Of a DNA stretch of 60,756 nucleotides, positions 30,775-40,586 are shown piece by piece. The translations under genes were made by a program, and so were the position numbers. The DNA is taken from contig JAISTR010000007.1 in NCBI GenBank assembly GCA_031272515.1, positions 1 through 60,756 of the forward strand, given 5' to 3'. This DNA comes from Erysipelotrichaceae bacterium. Its GTDB lineage: Bacteria; Bacillota_I; Bacilli_A; Erysipelotrichales; Erysipelotrichaceae. Positions within the stretch are counted from its first letter, which is position 1. Each line of letters opens with the position of its first letter. The notes below the pieces were generated by a model, which was not told the origin of the DNA, searched no databases, and worked only from the letters and a program-made list of their open reading frames with translations.

Positions 30775-32193
30775 ATGACAAAACCATTACCAAAAACATT
30801 TTACTGGGGCTCATCCACCAATGCCCAACAATTTGAAGGTGGCTGGAATTTGGATCACAAAGGAGAGACCATTGCGGACGCCAGGGTCTTACAAGGCGGC
30901 TTTTCCAATTTCAAAGTAGCCAGTGACCACTATCACCGCATGGATGAAGATTTTGATTTATACCAGGAGATGGGATTCACCATCTATCGCTTTTCTATTT
31001 CCTGGGCTAGGATATTTCCAAGTGGCGACGACGAAACACCCAATCCGGAAGGTCTGAAGTTTTATGACTATATGGTGGATGGTTTAATCAAGCGCGGGAT
31101 TGCGCCAGTCGCAACCCTCTATGCCTATGACCTGCCTTTGGCGCTATTAAAGAAGTACGGTGGTTTTAAAGACCGGCGCTGCATCGATGCCTATGAAAAC
31201 TATGTGCGTACCGTCTTTAAGCACTTTAAAGGCCGGATTAAATTCTACACACCCTTTAATGAACCAAACCTGTTTCATATGGATCAGGAGTATATCGCTG
31301 GCAATGCCGGGTTAAAACAAAGTGACAAAGAGACCTGGCAGATTGAACACCACTTGACCTTGGCTTACGCCAAATGTGTCAATGCCTGCCATGAAATTGA
31401 TCCGGATGCGAAAATCGGACCGAATACTGCCTGTGGAGTGGTGTATCCCGCTACCTGCAATCCCAAGGATGCCAGACTGGCACAACGCGAGATGTATTTG
31501 CGCAACTGGGCCTATCTGGATACCTATTGCCGCGGTGGTTATCCGCAATACTTCTTGAATTATCTTGAAGAAATGGATGTCTTGCCTGAAATGTTAGCAG
31601 GGGATAAGGAGCTGATTGCCAGCGTCAAGCCGGATATCATCTCCACAACCTACTACAGCTCTTCCGTGGCCAGCAGTGACCCGGATCACTTCAAAAGCAA
31701 ACCGCTACCGGCAGCCAAGGAGTTCCAGGAAGCCAGAGTACAATATCGTCCTTCCATCTTAAACCCCTATACCAGCGAAACCGAGTGGGGCTGGATTATT
31801 GATCCGGATGGTTTCTACTATCAATTGACGGAGCTCTATCACCGCTATCAATTACCGATTGTCATTCTGGAAAATGGCATTGCGGCGACGGAGGAAATCG
31901 ATGAGAATGGCAAGGTCTATGATGATTACCGCATTGACTATTTGGCGAAACACATCGAATGCATGAAGGAAGCAGTAGCGGATGGCGTGGACTTGTTGGC
32001 ATATCTGACCTGGTCGGCTACCGACCTCCACTCGACCCGTGAGGGTTTTGTGAAGCGTTATGGTTTTGTATATGTGGATCGTTATGAGCATTCGCTGCGG
32101 ACGCTTGACCGCTACAAGAAAAAATCTTTCTGGTGGTATAAGAAGGTGATTGCTTCCAATGGCGAAGATCTTAAAAACGATATAGAGTATTAG
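30775..32193 (+). CDS. GH1 6-phospho-beta-glycosidase with altered glycon site
   Basis: A 472-residue GH1 enzyme with acid/base Glu163 in PFNEPN and nucleophile in ILENGIAA; the FVKRYGFVYVDR block is the phosphate-binding C-terminus. The normally conserved His of the TLxHFDxP segment, which binds glycon O3, is Ala117 here (TLYAYDLP; codon GCC). The other three GH1 proteins keep His. It is followed by EIIB (14 bases) and a HAD phosphatase, and is divergent from the AlsE-like epimerase. A sugar differing at C3, such as a 6-phospho-alloside, would fit both facts; this is an inference. Confidence 0.92.
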   Translation: MTKPLPKTFYWGSSTNAQQFEGGWNLDHKGETIADARVLQGGFSNFKVASDHYHRMDEDFDLYQEMGFTIYRFSISWARIFPSGDDETPNPEGLKFYDYMVDGLIKRGIAPVATLYAYDLPLALLKKYGGFKDRRCIDAYENYVRTVFKHFKGRIKFYTPFNEPNLFHMDQEYIAGNAGLKQSDKETWQIEHHLTLAYAKCVNACHEIDPDAKIGPNTACGVVYPATCNPKDARLAQREMYLRNWAYLDTYCRGGYPQYFLNYLEEMDVLPEMLAGDKELIASVKPDIISTTYYSSSVASSDPDHFKSKPLPAAKEFQEARVQYRPSILNPYTSETEWGWIIDPDGFYYQLTELYHRYQLPIVILENGIAATEEIDENGKVYDDYRIDYLAKHIECMKEAVADGVDLLAYLTWSATDLHSTREGFVKRYGFVYVDRYEHSLRTLDRYKKKSFWWYKKVIASNGEDLKNDIEY

Positions 32194-32207
32194 TGAAGGA
32201 GGAAAGA

Positions 32208-32507
32208 ATGAAACTAGTACTATTCTGTACCGCAGGGATGTCTACGAGCCTTTTAGTGAACCGTATCAAAGATGCAATCAAAGAACAGAATGTCGATGTG
32301 GAAGTAGAAGCCTTCGCCGTGCGTGCCGTCGAATCCGAAGGCGCGAATGCGGATGTCATCCTGCTTGGCCCGCAAGTACGCTTTGAACTGAAACGGCTAC
32401 AAGCGCTCTATCCCGAAAAGAAGATTGCCTCCATCGATATGCAAGCATACGGCATGATGGATGGCAAGAGAGTGCTCAAACAGGCTTTGGATTTATTTGG
32501 AAAGTGA
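32208..32507 (+). CDS. PTS lactose/cellobiose-family EIIB
   Basis: A 99-residue EIIB with phospho-cysteine loop FCTAGMSTS (Cys7) and LLGPQVR. It closely resembles the EIIB at 20991. GGAGGAAAGA precedes the ATG. No EIIC is adjacent; the EIICs at 35505 and 40583 lie downstream in the same direction and are probable partners. Confidence 0.92.
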   Translation: MKLVLFCTAGMSTSLLVNRIKDAIKEQNVDVEVEAFAVRAVESEGANADVILLGPQVRFELKRLQALYPEKKIASIDMQAYGMMDGKRVLKQALDLFGK

Positions 32508-32552
32508 GAACAGAAAGAAAGGCGATGCCTTTCTTTTGTGTAGGGAGGATCA

Positions 32553-33356
32553 ATGAATCTTTTCGTGTTTGACTTGGATGGAACCTTGTTGTCCGAACAA
32601 AATAATCCGCTTGGTGAAATTCTACCAAAAACCAGAGAAGCACTTCTCACCTTACGCTCCCAAGGACACCAGCTGGTTTTGGCATCAGGGCGCTGTAAAC
32701 GCGGGATGACCCATTTTTCTGAGCTCTTGGACTTTTATAAAGGTGGTTATTTGATTGGCTATAACGGTGGTTTGTTGTGGGATTGTTTAAAAGAGGAAAC
32801 CTTGTTTTCCCAGGTCTTTGATGGTGCGCTGTGTAGTAACATCCTTTCTCATTTGGTGAAGTTTGATGTCACCTTGATGATTGACTCTGGCGAAACCATG
32901 TATCTCAACCAAGAAAACAGGATGACAGAATATGAGTGTGGCACCAACCACTTAACACCGGTGGTCCTGGCTGATTTTTTACAATTGCCGAACTTTCCGG
33001 TTCACAAAATCCTGGTTTACCAAGAAGAAGAAAAGCTGCAGGCACAGGTACCAAAGATTATCGAGCCCTTTCAAACAAGGGTTGCCTATGCCTACAGCGC
33101 TCCGGTCTATTTCGAAATCACACCTTTGGGTATTAACAAAGCCCAGACTTTAAAACGATTACAAGCGCTTTTGCGTCCGCAAAAAACCATCGCATTCGGC
33201 GATGGGGAGAATGATCTGGGGATGTTGGCTTTGGCGGATATTTCGATTGCCATGAAAAATGCGGAACCAAAGGTTAAAGATGCTTGTGATATGATTACCG
33301 ACTCCAATGATGAAGAGGGAATCTTTGTGGCCTTACAGAAACTGGGATTTTGTTAA
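32553..33356 (+). CDS. HAD-superfamily (Cof-type) sugar phosphatase
   Basis: A 267-residue HAD hydrolase: FDLDGTLL (motif I), ASGR (motif II) and FGDGENDLGML (motif IV), with a Cof-type cap domain between. GGGAGG precedes the ATG. It is the last gene of the GH1-EIIB-HAD operon and overlaps the convergent PRD regulator gene by four bases. It may dephosphorylate excess sugar phosphates from this pathway. It is a second Cof-type phosphatase beside that at 28260. Confidence 0.92.
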   Translation: MNLFVFDLDGTLLSEQNNPLGEILPKTREALLTLRSQGHQLVLASGRCKRGMTHFSELLDFYKGGYLIGYNGGLLWDCLKEETLFSQVFDGALCSNILSHLVKFDVTLMIDSGETMYLNQENRMTEYECGTNHLTPVVLADFLQLPNFPVHKILVYQEEEKLQAQVPKIIEPFQTRVAYAYSAPVYFEITPLGINKAQTLKRLQALLRPQKTIAFGDGENDLGMLALADISIAMKNAEPKVKDACDMITDSNDEEGIFVALQKLGFC

Positions 33357-35332
33357 GCATGCATGTGCAAGGCTGGAATGGTTTTGTGATTTTGCGAAGG
33401 AAGCAGGGTCCTGGCCTTGTTTTTTTGAATATCCACCAGCACTTTGATGAATTCACAATAGTTCTGTGCGGTTTTCAACCTGGTGCTGTTGAGTGTGTCT
33501 TTTTCCAGGGTGTGAAGAATCTGGTATAGGGCTTCAAACAAGAGCGAGCTTTGCTCGGTTAAGGAGCAGACGATAAATACATCGGCTTTGCTTTTGTCAA
33601 AGATAAAGGGCTCATCGGACCTTAAAATACTGATGAAGGACGAATCTTCAATTGGAAAGTTGAAACGCAAAAGCGTGATGCCATTTTCAAACTCCACCAC
33701 CTGCCTTTTTTTCTCATCAAACATAATCGAGGTATGGATGATGTTTTTGGATAATCGATAATGGCTTGTGATGGTGTCAATGAAATGATTGATGAGCTGA
33801 TTGACGGATTTGATTACCAGGTGATCCTGGTATAAGAGCGGATTACAGATGGTTTGAATCAAGGGCAGACGGAACTGGCGGTCCAAAAAATTTCGAACTC
33901 TGCGAATGTCTTCGGCGGTAATCAGGTAGGAAATCGTCACGACCGGAACCGATTGCACCTCCGGTACCGGACCGGTTGAGATGATGAAATCGTACTCAAG
34001 ATCTTCCACCATCTTGAAGCGGTAAAAGGGTAGAGTCTTCACAAACTGTATTTCCGTACCAAAGTAGCTGTAAAGCTGATGGCGGATGTAAGAGCGCTCG
34101 GATTGGCGGGTACCGCAAATCAAAAGCGCTTCCAGCATCGAGTTATTGAAGAGGTAGATCGCATCGGTAAAGGAAACGGACAGATTGCCCAGTTCACTGG
34201 AGCGCATCCTAAAGCCATAGTGCTTTTCAATGATTTCAGAGGCAATACGGGCACAGTGGTAACCCAAAGGGAAGCGGTGTTCCAGAATCAAAAACAGCGG
34301 AGTACGCAGTTTACAGCGATATTTGTTGCGAAAAATGATACCGGGAAGGTATTCCCGCAAATACAACACACACTTTTCCACCATCCGCAAAGACAACATG
34401 GTCGATGCTTCAATGGCATCCAGAATTTCATCGACCACCTGAATGCATTCTTCTTTTGAAATCACATTGACCTGGATTTTTTCCTTGCGGGCGATCAGCT
34501 CAATTCCCAAATACAAGCGCTCTGCTTCGTTCAATTTCGTATTTAAAACGATTTCCAAGACATCGGCAATCTGATTGGCTGCCTGAAATTCGACCGCGTC
34601 CTGGATTTCCGGCAACTCGGGCAACTCTGTTAAGATATAGCCTTTTTGAACCCGTTGCAACATGACGCTGATGTACAAAAAGAAATCCACAATCGATACA
34701 TCAGAGAGTTCAATACCGCTGTTTTCGATGATGGCGATGATCTGTGGCTCAGGCAGAGAAGCATCCGGGGTGAACAAGAGCTCATTGGTCAGGTTGGCGG
34801 TATAAAACTGGGTGAAGTCCATATCGCAGATGGCAGCGCGATGTGCGCGCTCATTGCCCTCCACTTTCAAGCCGAAGTTCGGCTTTTGACGGATGGTGAT
34901 GCCACGCTCGTTGAGATCAATCTTGCAGGTTTTTAAATCATTGGAAATGGTTGCCCGACTGACGGCGAGTTCTTGAGCCAGGTCATCGATTTTGAAATAA
35001 CCGTCGGCTTTTAAAAGCAAGGTGGTTAAATAGTTCTGGCGCTCAGAGGGCAGTTGGGGAATCGAGCTTTGATAGCTGGTCTCCAGCTGATCGATTGCCT
35101 CTTCCAACTCCAAAAAGGTCTTGTCGTTTTGTAAGACAATCCGGTAGCCTTTTGACACGGATGATTCCAGAGTAAAACCAAATTCCCGCAAGATTTGGCG
35201 GATGTGCTGCATTTCATCGCGAATCAAGCGCCGGGAAATGCCGACCTGCTTGGCAATCTCATAAGAGGACAAGAAGTCGCTTGCCCTGGTCAGCAGATAG
35301 ATGATGTCAATATCCACCCGCTTCAATTTCAT
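33353..35332 (-). CDS. PRD-type transcription regulator lacking phospho-acceptor residues
   Basis: A 659-residue LicR/MtlR-like regulator. N-terminal HTH (SSYEIAKQVGISRRLIRDEM) and a second HTH (IDDLAQELAVSRATISNDL) are clear, followed by two PRD-like regions, an EIIB-like domain (EALLICGTRQSERS) and an EIIA-like domain. By-eye alignment with the intact protein at 13595 shows the PRD1 His replaced by Tyr (FLYISVMLQR), the PRD2 His by Ser (LSVSFTDAI), and the EIIA LPH motif by LLRFNFP. I chose the ATG at 35332 (AAGGGGACC). It is divergent from EIIC 35505 and is the best candidate to bind the GGCA-N7-WGCC elements. Confidence 0.88.
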   Translation of the reverse strand: MKLKRVDIDIIYLLTRASDFLSSYEIAKQVGISRRLIRDEMQHIRQILREFGFTLESSVSKGYRIVLQNDKTFLELEEAIDQLETSYQSSIPQLPSERQNYLTTLLLKADGYFKIDDLAQELAVSRATISNDLKTCKIDLNERGITIRQKPNFGLKVEGNERAHRAAICDMDFTQFYTANLTNELLFTPDASLPEPQIIAIIENSGIELSDVSIVDFFLYISVMLQRVQKGYILTELPELPEIQDAVEFQAANQIADVLEIVLNTKLNEAERLYLGIELIARKEKIQVNVISKEECIQVVDEILDAIEASTMLSLRMVEKCVLYLREYLPGIIFRNKYRCKLRTPLFLILEHRFPLGYHCARIASEIIEKHYGFRMRSSELGNLSVSFTDAIYLFNNSMLEALLICGTRQSERSYIRHQLYSYFGTEIQFVKTLPFYRFKMVEDLEYDFIISTGPVPEVQSVPVVTISYLITAEDIRRVRNFLDRQFRLPLIQTICNPLLYQDHLVIKSVNQLINHFIDTITSHYRLSKNIIHTSIMFDEKKRQVVEFENGITLLRFNFPIEDSSFISILRSDEPFIFDKSKADVFIVCSLTEQSSLLFEALYQILHTLEKDTLNSTRLKTAQNYCEFIKVLVDIQKNKARTLLPSQNHKTIPALHMHA

Positions 35333-35350
35333 ATGGTCCCCTTTTTTCTC

Positions 35351-35440
35351 ATGATAGCACAATCACTGGCTCAGCGGAAAAATCTGGCACTATTTATGCC
35401 GGAAACCGGTGTAGAAAACCTTTGTTATTAAAACGATAAT
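35351..35440. promoter_or_regulatory. divergent promoters with GGCA-N7-TGCC element (PRD regulator / EIIC)
   Basis: Leftward extended -10 TGCTATCAT on the minus strand (box 35356-35351) and rightward GATAAT (35435-35440). The element GGAAAAAT, GGCA-N7-TGCC (35386-35400), GGAAA lies between. GGCA starts 49 bp before the rightward -10, the same as at 30703. The element sits near the regulator's own -35 region, so autoregulation is likely. Confidence 0.6.
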
Positions 35441-35452
35441 GAAATCAGGATA

Positions 35453-35477
35453 GGGAGATTGAATGACCAAATCTCCC
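35453..35477 (+). other. leader hairpin before EIIC gene
   Basis: GGGAGATT and AATCTCCC arms with a nine-base loop lie in the untranslated leader, 28 bases before the EIIC start codon. No T run follows. It might affect translation or RNA stability. Confidence 0.45.
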
Positions 35478-35504
35478 GGGTTCTTAACATTTAGGAGGGT
35501 TAGA

Positions 35505-36821
35505 ATGTCCAATAAAAAATCTTTCATGGAATCATTCACCGAAAAGATTGATGTCATTTCTGGCCCCATGATCAAGTTTGGTCAAATCAAGTTCATTCGT
35601 GCGGTCACATCCGGTATGGTTGCGACCATTGGCGTCACGATGATTGGTTCGATCTTCTTGGTAATCTACCTGCTGGGTTCGGATGGGGGTTTGACAACCA
35701 CCGCGTTGTTGCCTTTCTTGAAGCCGTTTGCGGGTAAGATTGTTTTGGTACAAAGCTTGTCCATGGGAATTATGGCCGTCTATATGTCGGTCTCCATGGG
35801 CAGTGAGTATGCTGAAATCAAGGGGTTTAGTAAGACAACCGGTGCCGTTGGTGCTTTGTTTGCCTTTATTCTGTTGAACTATAACGGAATCGATGCAACG
35901 GTAGATGGTGTCAGTGCATTACCGATTAACTATTGGGGCGGAGCAGGGGTCATTACTGCGATTGTCGCAATGGCGATATCAACCAATATTATTTCATTCT
36001 GCTACAAACGCAACATTAAGATCAAGCTGCCGGATTCGGTGCCGCCAGCCATCGCAGAGTCCTTCTCTGCGGTTATTCCTTATCTGTTTGTGGCGATGGT
36101 TACCTGGGGCATCCGTACACTGTTAGATTTCAACCTGCCCAAGATGGTGACCGATGTTTTGCTGCCGATTCTCTCAGCAGCGGATAATGTCTTCACCTAT
36201 GCCTTGGCTTACTTCTTTGTTTCACTCTTCTGGACCATTGGTCTGCATGGGGATAACATTGTCGGGGCAGTTACCAGTGCGATTGTTACTACCTGGAATA
36301 CAGAAAACGTCAATCTGTATGCATCCGGAGTCGCGAATGCGGACCTGCCTTATGTTTGGACCAGCAACCTGAATCGGATTCACCTTTGGGTTTCGACCTG
36401 CTGGCCCTTACTGATTTACATGTTTATGTCTTCGAAGAAGCTGCCGCATCTCAGGCCGCTGGCGGGGATTGCCCTACCACCTGCCATCTTCTGTATCATC
36501 GAGCCGATTATGTTCGGTTTACCGGTGGTGCTCAACCCGTTCTTTATCGTTCCGTTTATCCTCTCTCACGTCGTTACCGCAATCCTGACTTATCAACTCA
36601 CTGCGGTTGGCTTTATCGGCAAGATGTGCATCAACTTGCCCTGGGCTTCGCCCCCGCCGCTGCTTGGTTATTTGGGAACAGGTGGCTCGATTGGAGGTTT
36701 GATTATCGTATTTGTCAACCTGGCAATTGGCTTAGTCATCTTCTATCCTTTCTGGAAATCTTACGAGAAAAACGAAATCAAGAGAATTGCGGAAGAAGCA
36801 GCAGCCGAAGCAGCTGCTTAG
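35505..36821 (+). CDS. PTS lactose/cellobiose-family EIIC
   Basis: A 438-residue permease with SVPPAIAESFSAVIPYLF, GLHGDNIVG and IIEPIMFGLP motifs and about ten hydrophobic segments. I chose the ATG at 35505, with TTTAGGAGGG before it; the in-frame ATG at 35463 lies in the leader hairpin. It is strongly similar to the EIIC at 40583, more than to other EIICs here. It likely works with EIIB 32208 and EIIA 24041. A hairpin terminator follows, with probable readthrough into the next genes. Confidence 0.92.
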   Translation: MSNKKSFMESFTEKIDVISGPMIKFGQIKFIRAVTSGMVATIGVTMIGSIFLVIYLLGSDGGLTTTALLPFLKPFAGKIVLVQSLSMGIMAVYMSVSMGSEYAEIKGFSKTTGAVGALFAFILLNYNGIDATVDGVSALPINYWGGAGVITAIVAMAISTNIISFCYKRNIKIKLPDSVPPAIAESFSAVIPYLFVAMVTWGIRTLLDFNLPKMVTDVLLPILSAADNVFTYALAYFFVSLFWTIGLHGDNIVGAVTSAIVTTWNTENVNLYASGVANADLPYVWTSNLNRIHLWVSTCWPLLIYMFMSSKKLPHLRPLAGIALPPAIFCIIEPIMFGLPVVLNPFFIVPFILSHVVTAILTYQLTAVGFIGKMCINLPWASPPPLLGYLGTGGSIGGLIIVFVNLAIGLVIFYPFWKSYEKNEIKRIAEEAAAEAAA

Positions 36822-36832
36822 GGTTTCATTAT

Positions 36833-36870
36833 GAAGAAGCTGAGGCTGTTTGATACAGCCTCAGCTCTTC
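36833..36870 (+). terminator. hairpin after EIIC, weak terminator
   Basis: Eleven-base core arms (GCTGAGGCTGT / ACAGCCTCAGC) around TTGAT, extended by GAAGA/TCTTC. The T run is weak (TCTTCTT), so it may be a partial terminator before the zinc-ribbon genes. Confidence 0.7.
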
Positions 36871-36889
36871 TTAACAACAAGGAGAATCT

Positions 36890-37321
36890 ATGAAGACTTG
36901 TCCTTACTGTAAGAAGAAAGTCGATGATGATTCAAAGTTTTGTCCCTTCTGCGGCAGAAATTTGACGAAGGTCACCAAACAAGCTATCGCCTTATCCGAA
37001 GAGGAGACAAAGATAAAAAACCGGATTCAAGCCTTGGCGAATCTGGCTTTGATTGTATTTTTTGGCGGTTTGATCATCTGTGATTGGTTGCTGAATGTTT
37101 TATTGGGAGCGATGAATATTTCCACCAAAGGCCCGATTTATTTGAGCTGTGCTGTATATCTGGTGGCAGGAGCGATTGCCTTATTGGCCATCTATCAGTA
37201 TTTCTTAGTCAAAAAGAAGGGGATAGCCGTAGAGAATCATGAACTGGTGGTACCCTTAGGTGTCTTGTCGGTGATTGTGCTGGTGCTTTTGATTAACATC
37301 AGCGGCGTACTAATGGGGTGA
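36890..37321 (+). CDS. zinc-ribbon membrane protein
   Basis: A 143-residue protein with an N-terminal zinc ribbon (CPYC, 13 residues, CPFC; residues 4-22) and three membrane segments (about 50-72, 83-104 and 118-141). The ribosome site is AAGGAGAATCT. Function unknown; proteins with an N-terminal zinc ribbon and membrane helices are common in gut Bacillota. It is followed after three bases by a similar gene, then by a GH1 gene, which implies an operon with sugar-catabolic genes. Confidence 0.8.
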   Translation: MKTCPYCKKKVDDDSKFCPFCGRNLTKVTKQAIALSEEETKIKNRIQALANLALIVFFGGLIICDWLLNVLLGAMNISTKGPIYLSCAVYLVAGAIALLAIYQYFLVKKKGIAVENHELVVPLGVLSVIVLVLLINISGVLMG

Positions 37322-37324
37322 GTT

Positions 37325-39161
<1,837 letters not shown>

Positions 39162-39164
39162 ATT

Positions 39165-40121
39165 ATGCCGATTATTCGTTTGATTAATGCGAATCGCACC
39201 GCGATTCGCGAGATGAGCGCTTCCGATTTAAAGAAGTCCATCATGGCCAGTGAAGGCCGGGTCATTATGACGCAGTTCTTCGTCTGGGGTAATGTGATGG
39301 GTGGAGTTAACAATGCGGAACTGCAGCAGGCTTTTGGTTCTGACATGGTGATGATGAACGGCTATTCCACCGATCCCAAAGTAAAACCCCTGGGACTGCG
39401 CAATCCCAAAGGCGGCACCTATAAGATTCGCGATCTCAAGAAAATCGTTGATATCCCCCTGGGTGTTTATCTGGAGTGCGGAGATCCGGAATTCTTAAAG
39501 CAACAGGAAACCACCTCCTATGGAGTCAATATGTTATCACCAGACCGCATTGCCAGCCGCGAAAACCTCATCAAAATCAAAGAGGCCGGTGCCGATTTTG
39601 TGGTTTTGGCGGGTAATCCCGGCTCCGGCGTCACGCATGAAAACATCATCAAAAACGTGAAGATTGCCAAAGAAGTACTCGGTGATGACATTTTGATTTT
39701 TGCGGGGAAGTGGGAAGATGGAGTCTATGTGAAGGTCTTGGGTGACCCGATTTTGGGGGTTGATGAGTCCAAGCGCATCATCAAGGAATTGTTGGATGCC
39801 GGGGCGGACTGCATCACCATGCCGATGCCGGGTTCAAGAACCGGGGTGACGGTCAATGATATGCGGGAATTGGTGACTTTTATCCATACCTACAAACCCG
39901 GCAGTTTGGCCTTGTCTTTCTTGGATGCCAGTATTGAAGGGGCTGATGAAGAGACCATCCGCAAGTGTGCGGTATTATCAAAGCAAACCGGAGCGGATAT
40001 CCACTGTTTGGGGGATGCGGACTTACAAGGCTCCACCAGACCGGAGAATGTCTATTCCTTCAGCATTGCGGCCAAAGGCCGACTGAAGACTTGGTTCCGT
40101 ATGGCGGGCTCCAAGCATTAG
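39165..40121 (+). CDS. TIM-barrel protein of unknown function (DUF7916-like)
   Basis: A 318-residue cytoplasmic protein of a family often found beside cellobiose-type PTS genes. Motifs I can see are ASEGR, FGSDMVMMNGY, IPLGVYLECGDPE, FVVLAGNPGSGVTHENI, IFAGKWEDG and MPMPGSRTGVT, which read as successive strands of a TIM barrel binding phosphate. Databases often label relatives as haloacid dehalogenase-like, but no HAD DxD motif is visible, so that name looks wrong. It sits between GH1 and RpiB, three and nine bases away, and probably acts on a sugar phosphate as an aldolase, epimerase or isomerase. The reaction is unknown. Confidence 0.75.
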   Translation: MPIIRLINANRTAIREMSASDLKKSIMASEGRVIMTQFFVWGNVMGGVNNAELQQAFGSDMVMMNGYSTDPKVKPLGLRNPKGGTYKIRDLKKIVDIPLGVYLECGDPEFLKQQETTSYGVNMLSPDRIASRENLIKIKEAGADFVVLAGNPGSGVTHENIIKNVKIAKEVLGDDILIFAGKWEDGVYVKVLGDPILGVDESKRIIKELLDAGADCITMPMPGSRTGVTVNDMRELVTFIHTYKPGSLALSFLDASIEGADEETIRKCAVLSKQTGADIHCLGDADLQGSTRPENVYSFSIAAKGRLKTWFRMAGSKH

Positions 40122-40130
40122 GATAAGATC

Positions 40131-40586
40131 ATGCGAATTGGAATCGGCACCGACCATGTCGGGTTTGCCTACAAAAAAGAAATCAGCGACTACCTCAAGG
40201 ACCTGGGCCATGAGGTAGTCGACTATGGAACCTATTCTACAGAGCGCACCGATTATCCGATTTGGGGCAGTAAGGTCGCCAGGGAACTGGTGGCAGGCAA
40301 TATTGAGCGGGGTGTACTGATTTGTGGAACCGGTGTTGGTATTTCCTTATCAGCGAACCGCTTTCAAGGGGTGCGGGCAGTGGTCTGCAGTGAACCCTAT
40401 ACCGCGAAGCTGGCCCGCGCCCATAACAATGCCAACATCATTGCCTTTGGCTCCAGAGTAATAGGCATTGAGTTGGCGAAGATGATTGTGGAGGTATTCT
40501 TAACAACTGAATACGAAGGGGGTAGACATCAGCAACGGATTGATGAGCTGGATGATGACGACTTCCTTTGCGGAATGAAAGAATGA
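40131..40586 (+). CDS. rpiB: RpiB/LacAB-family sugar-phosphate isomerase
   Basis: A 151-residue isomerase of the RpiB family. It has IGTDHVGFAYK at the N-terminus, the catalytic Cys in LICGTGVGIS (near residue 66) and ARAHNNAN. The family interconverts ribose-5- and ribulose-5-phosphate, allose-6- and allulose-6-phosphate, or (as LacAB) galactose-6- and tagatose-6-phosphate. It is a single gene, not a LacA/LacB pair, which argues against the last. The stop overlaps the EIIC start (ATGA). With an AlsE-like enzyme at 29995, an allose-6-phosphate route is possible. Confidence 0.88.
   Translation: MRIGIGTDHVGFAYKKEISDYLKDLGHEVVDYGTYSTERTDYPIWGSKVARELVAGNIERGVLICGTGVGISLSANRFQGVRAVVCSEPYTAKLARAHNNANIIAFGSRVIGIELAKMIVEVFLTTEYEGGRHQQRIDELDDDDFLCGMKE

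Noticed and set aside
34079-34459. 126-codon plus-strand open frame inside the PRD regulator gene
   Set aside because: Antisense shadow of a long conserved reading frame, without a start signal.
35385-35400. Sigma-54 promoter (TGGCAC-N5-ATGC)
   Set aside because: The GG and GC are correctly spaced, but the -12 element is imperfect and the related elements at 26506 and 30703 match less well. No regulator in the window shows an AAA+ domain with GAFTGA, and a sigma-70-type -10 lies at a fixed distance, so an activator site fits better.
36356-36853. 165-codon open frame overlapping the EIIC gene
   Set aside because: It lies in another frame of a clear PTS EIIC gene, lacks a ribosome site and shows no family motif; it is a shadow frame.
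39165-40121. Haloacid dehalogenase assignment for the protein after GH1
   Set aside because: No DxDGT or other HAD motif is visible; the pattern is that of a TIM barrel.
40131-40586. LacA/LacB galactose-6-phosphate isomerase
   Set aside because: That enzyme needs two paired subunits; only one gene is present and no tagatose-bisphosphate aldolase was seen.
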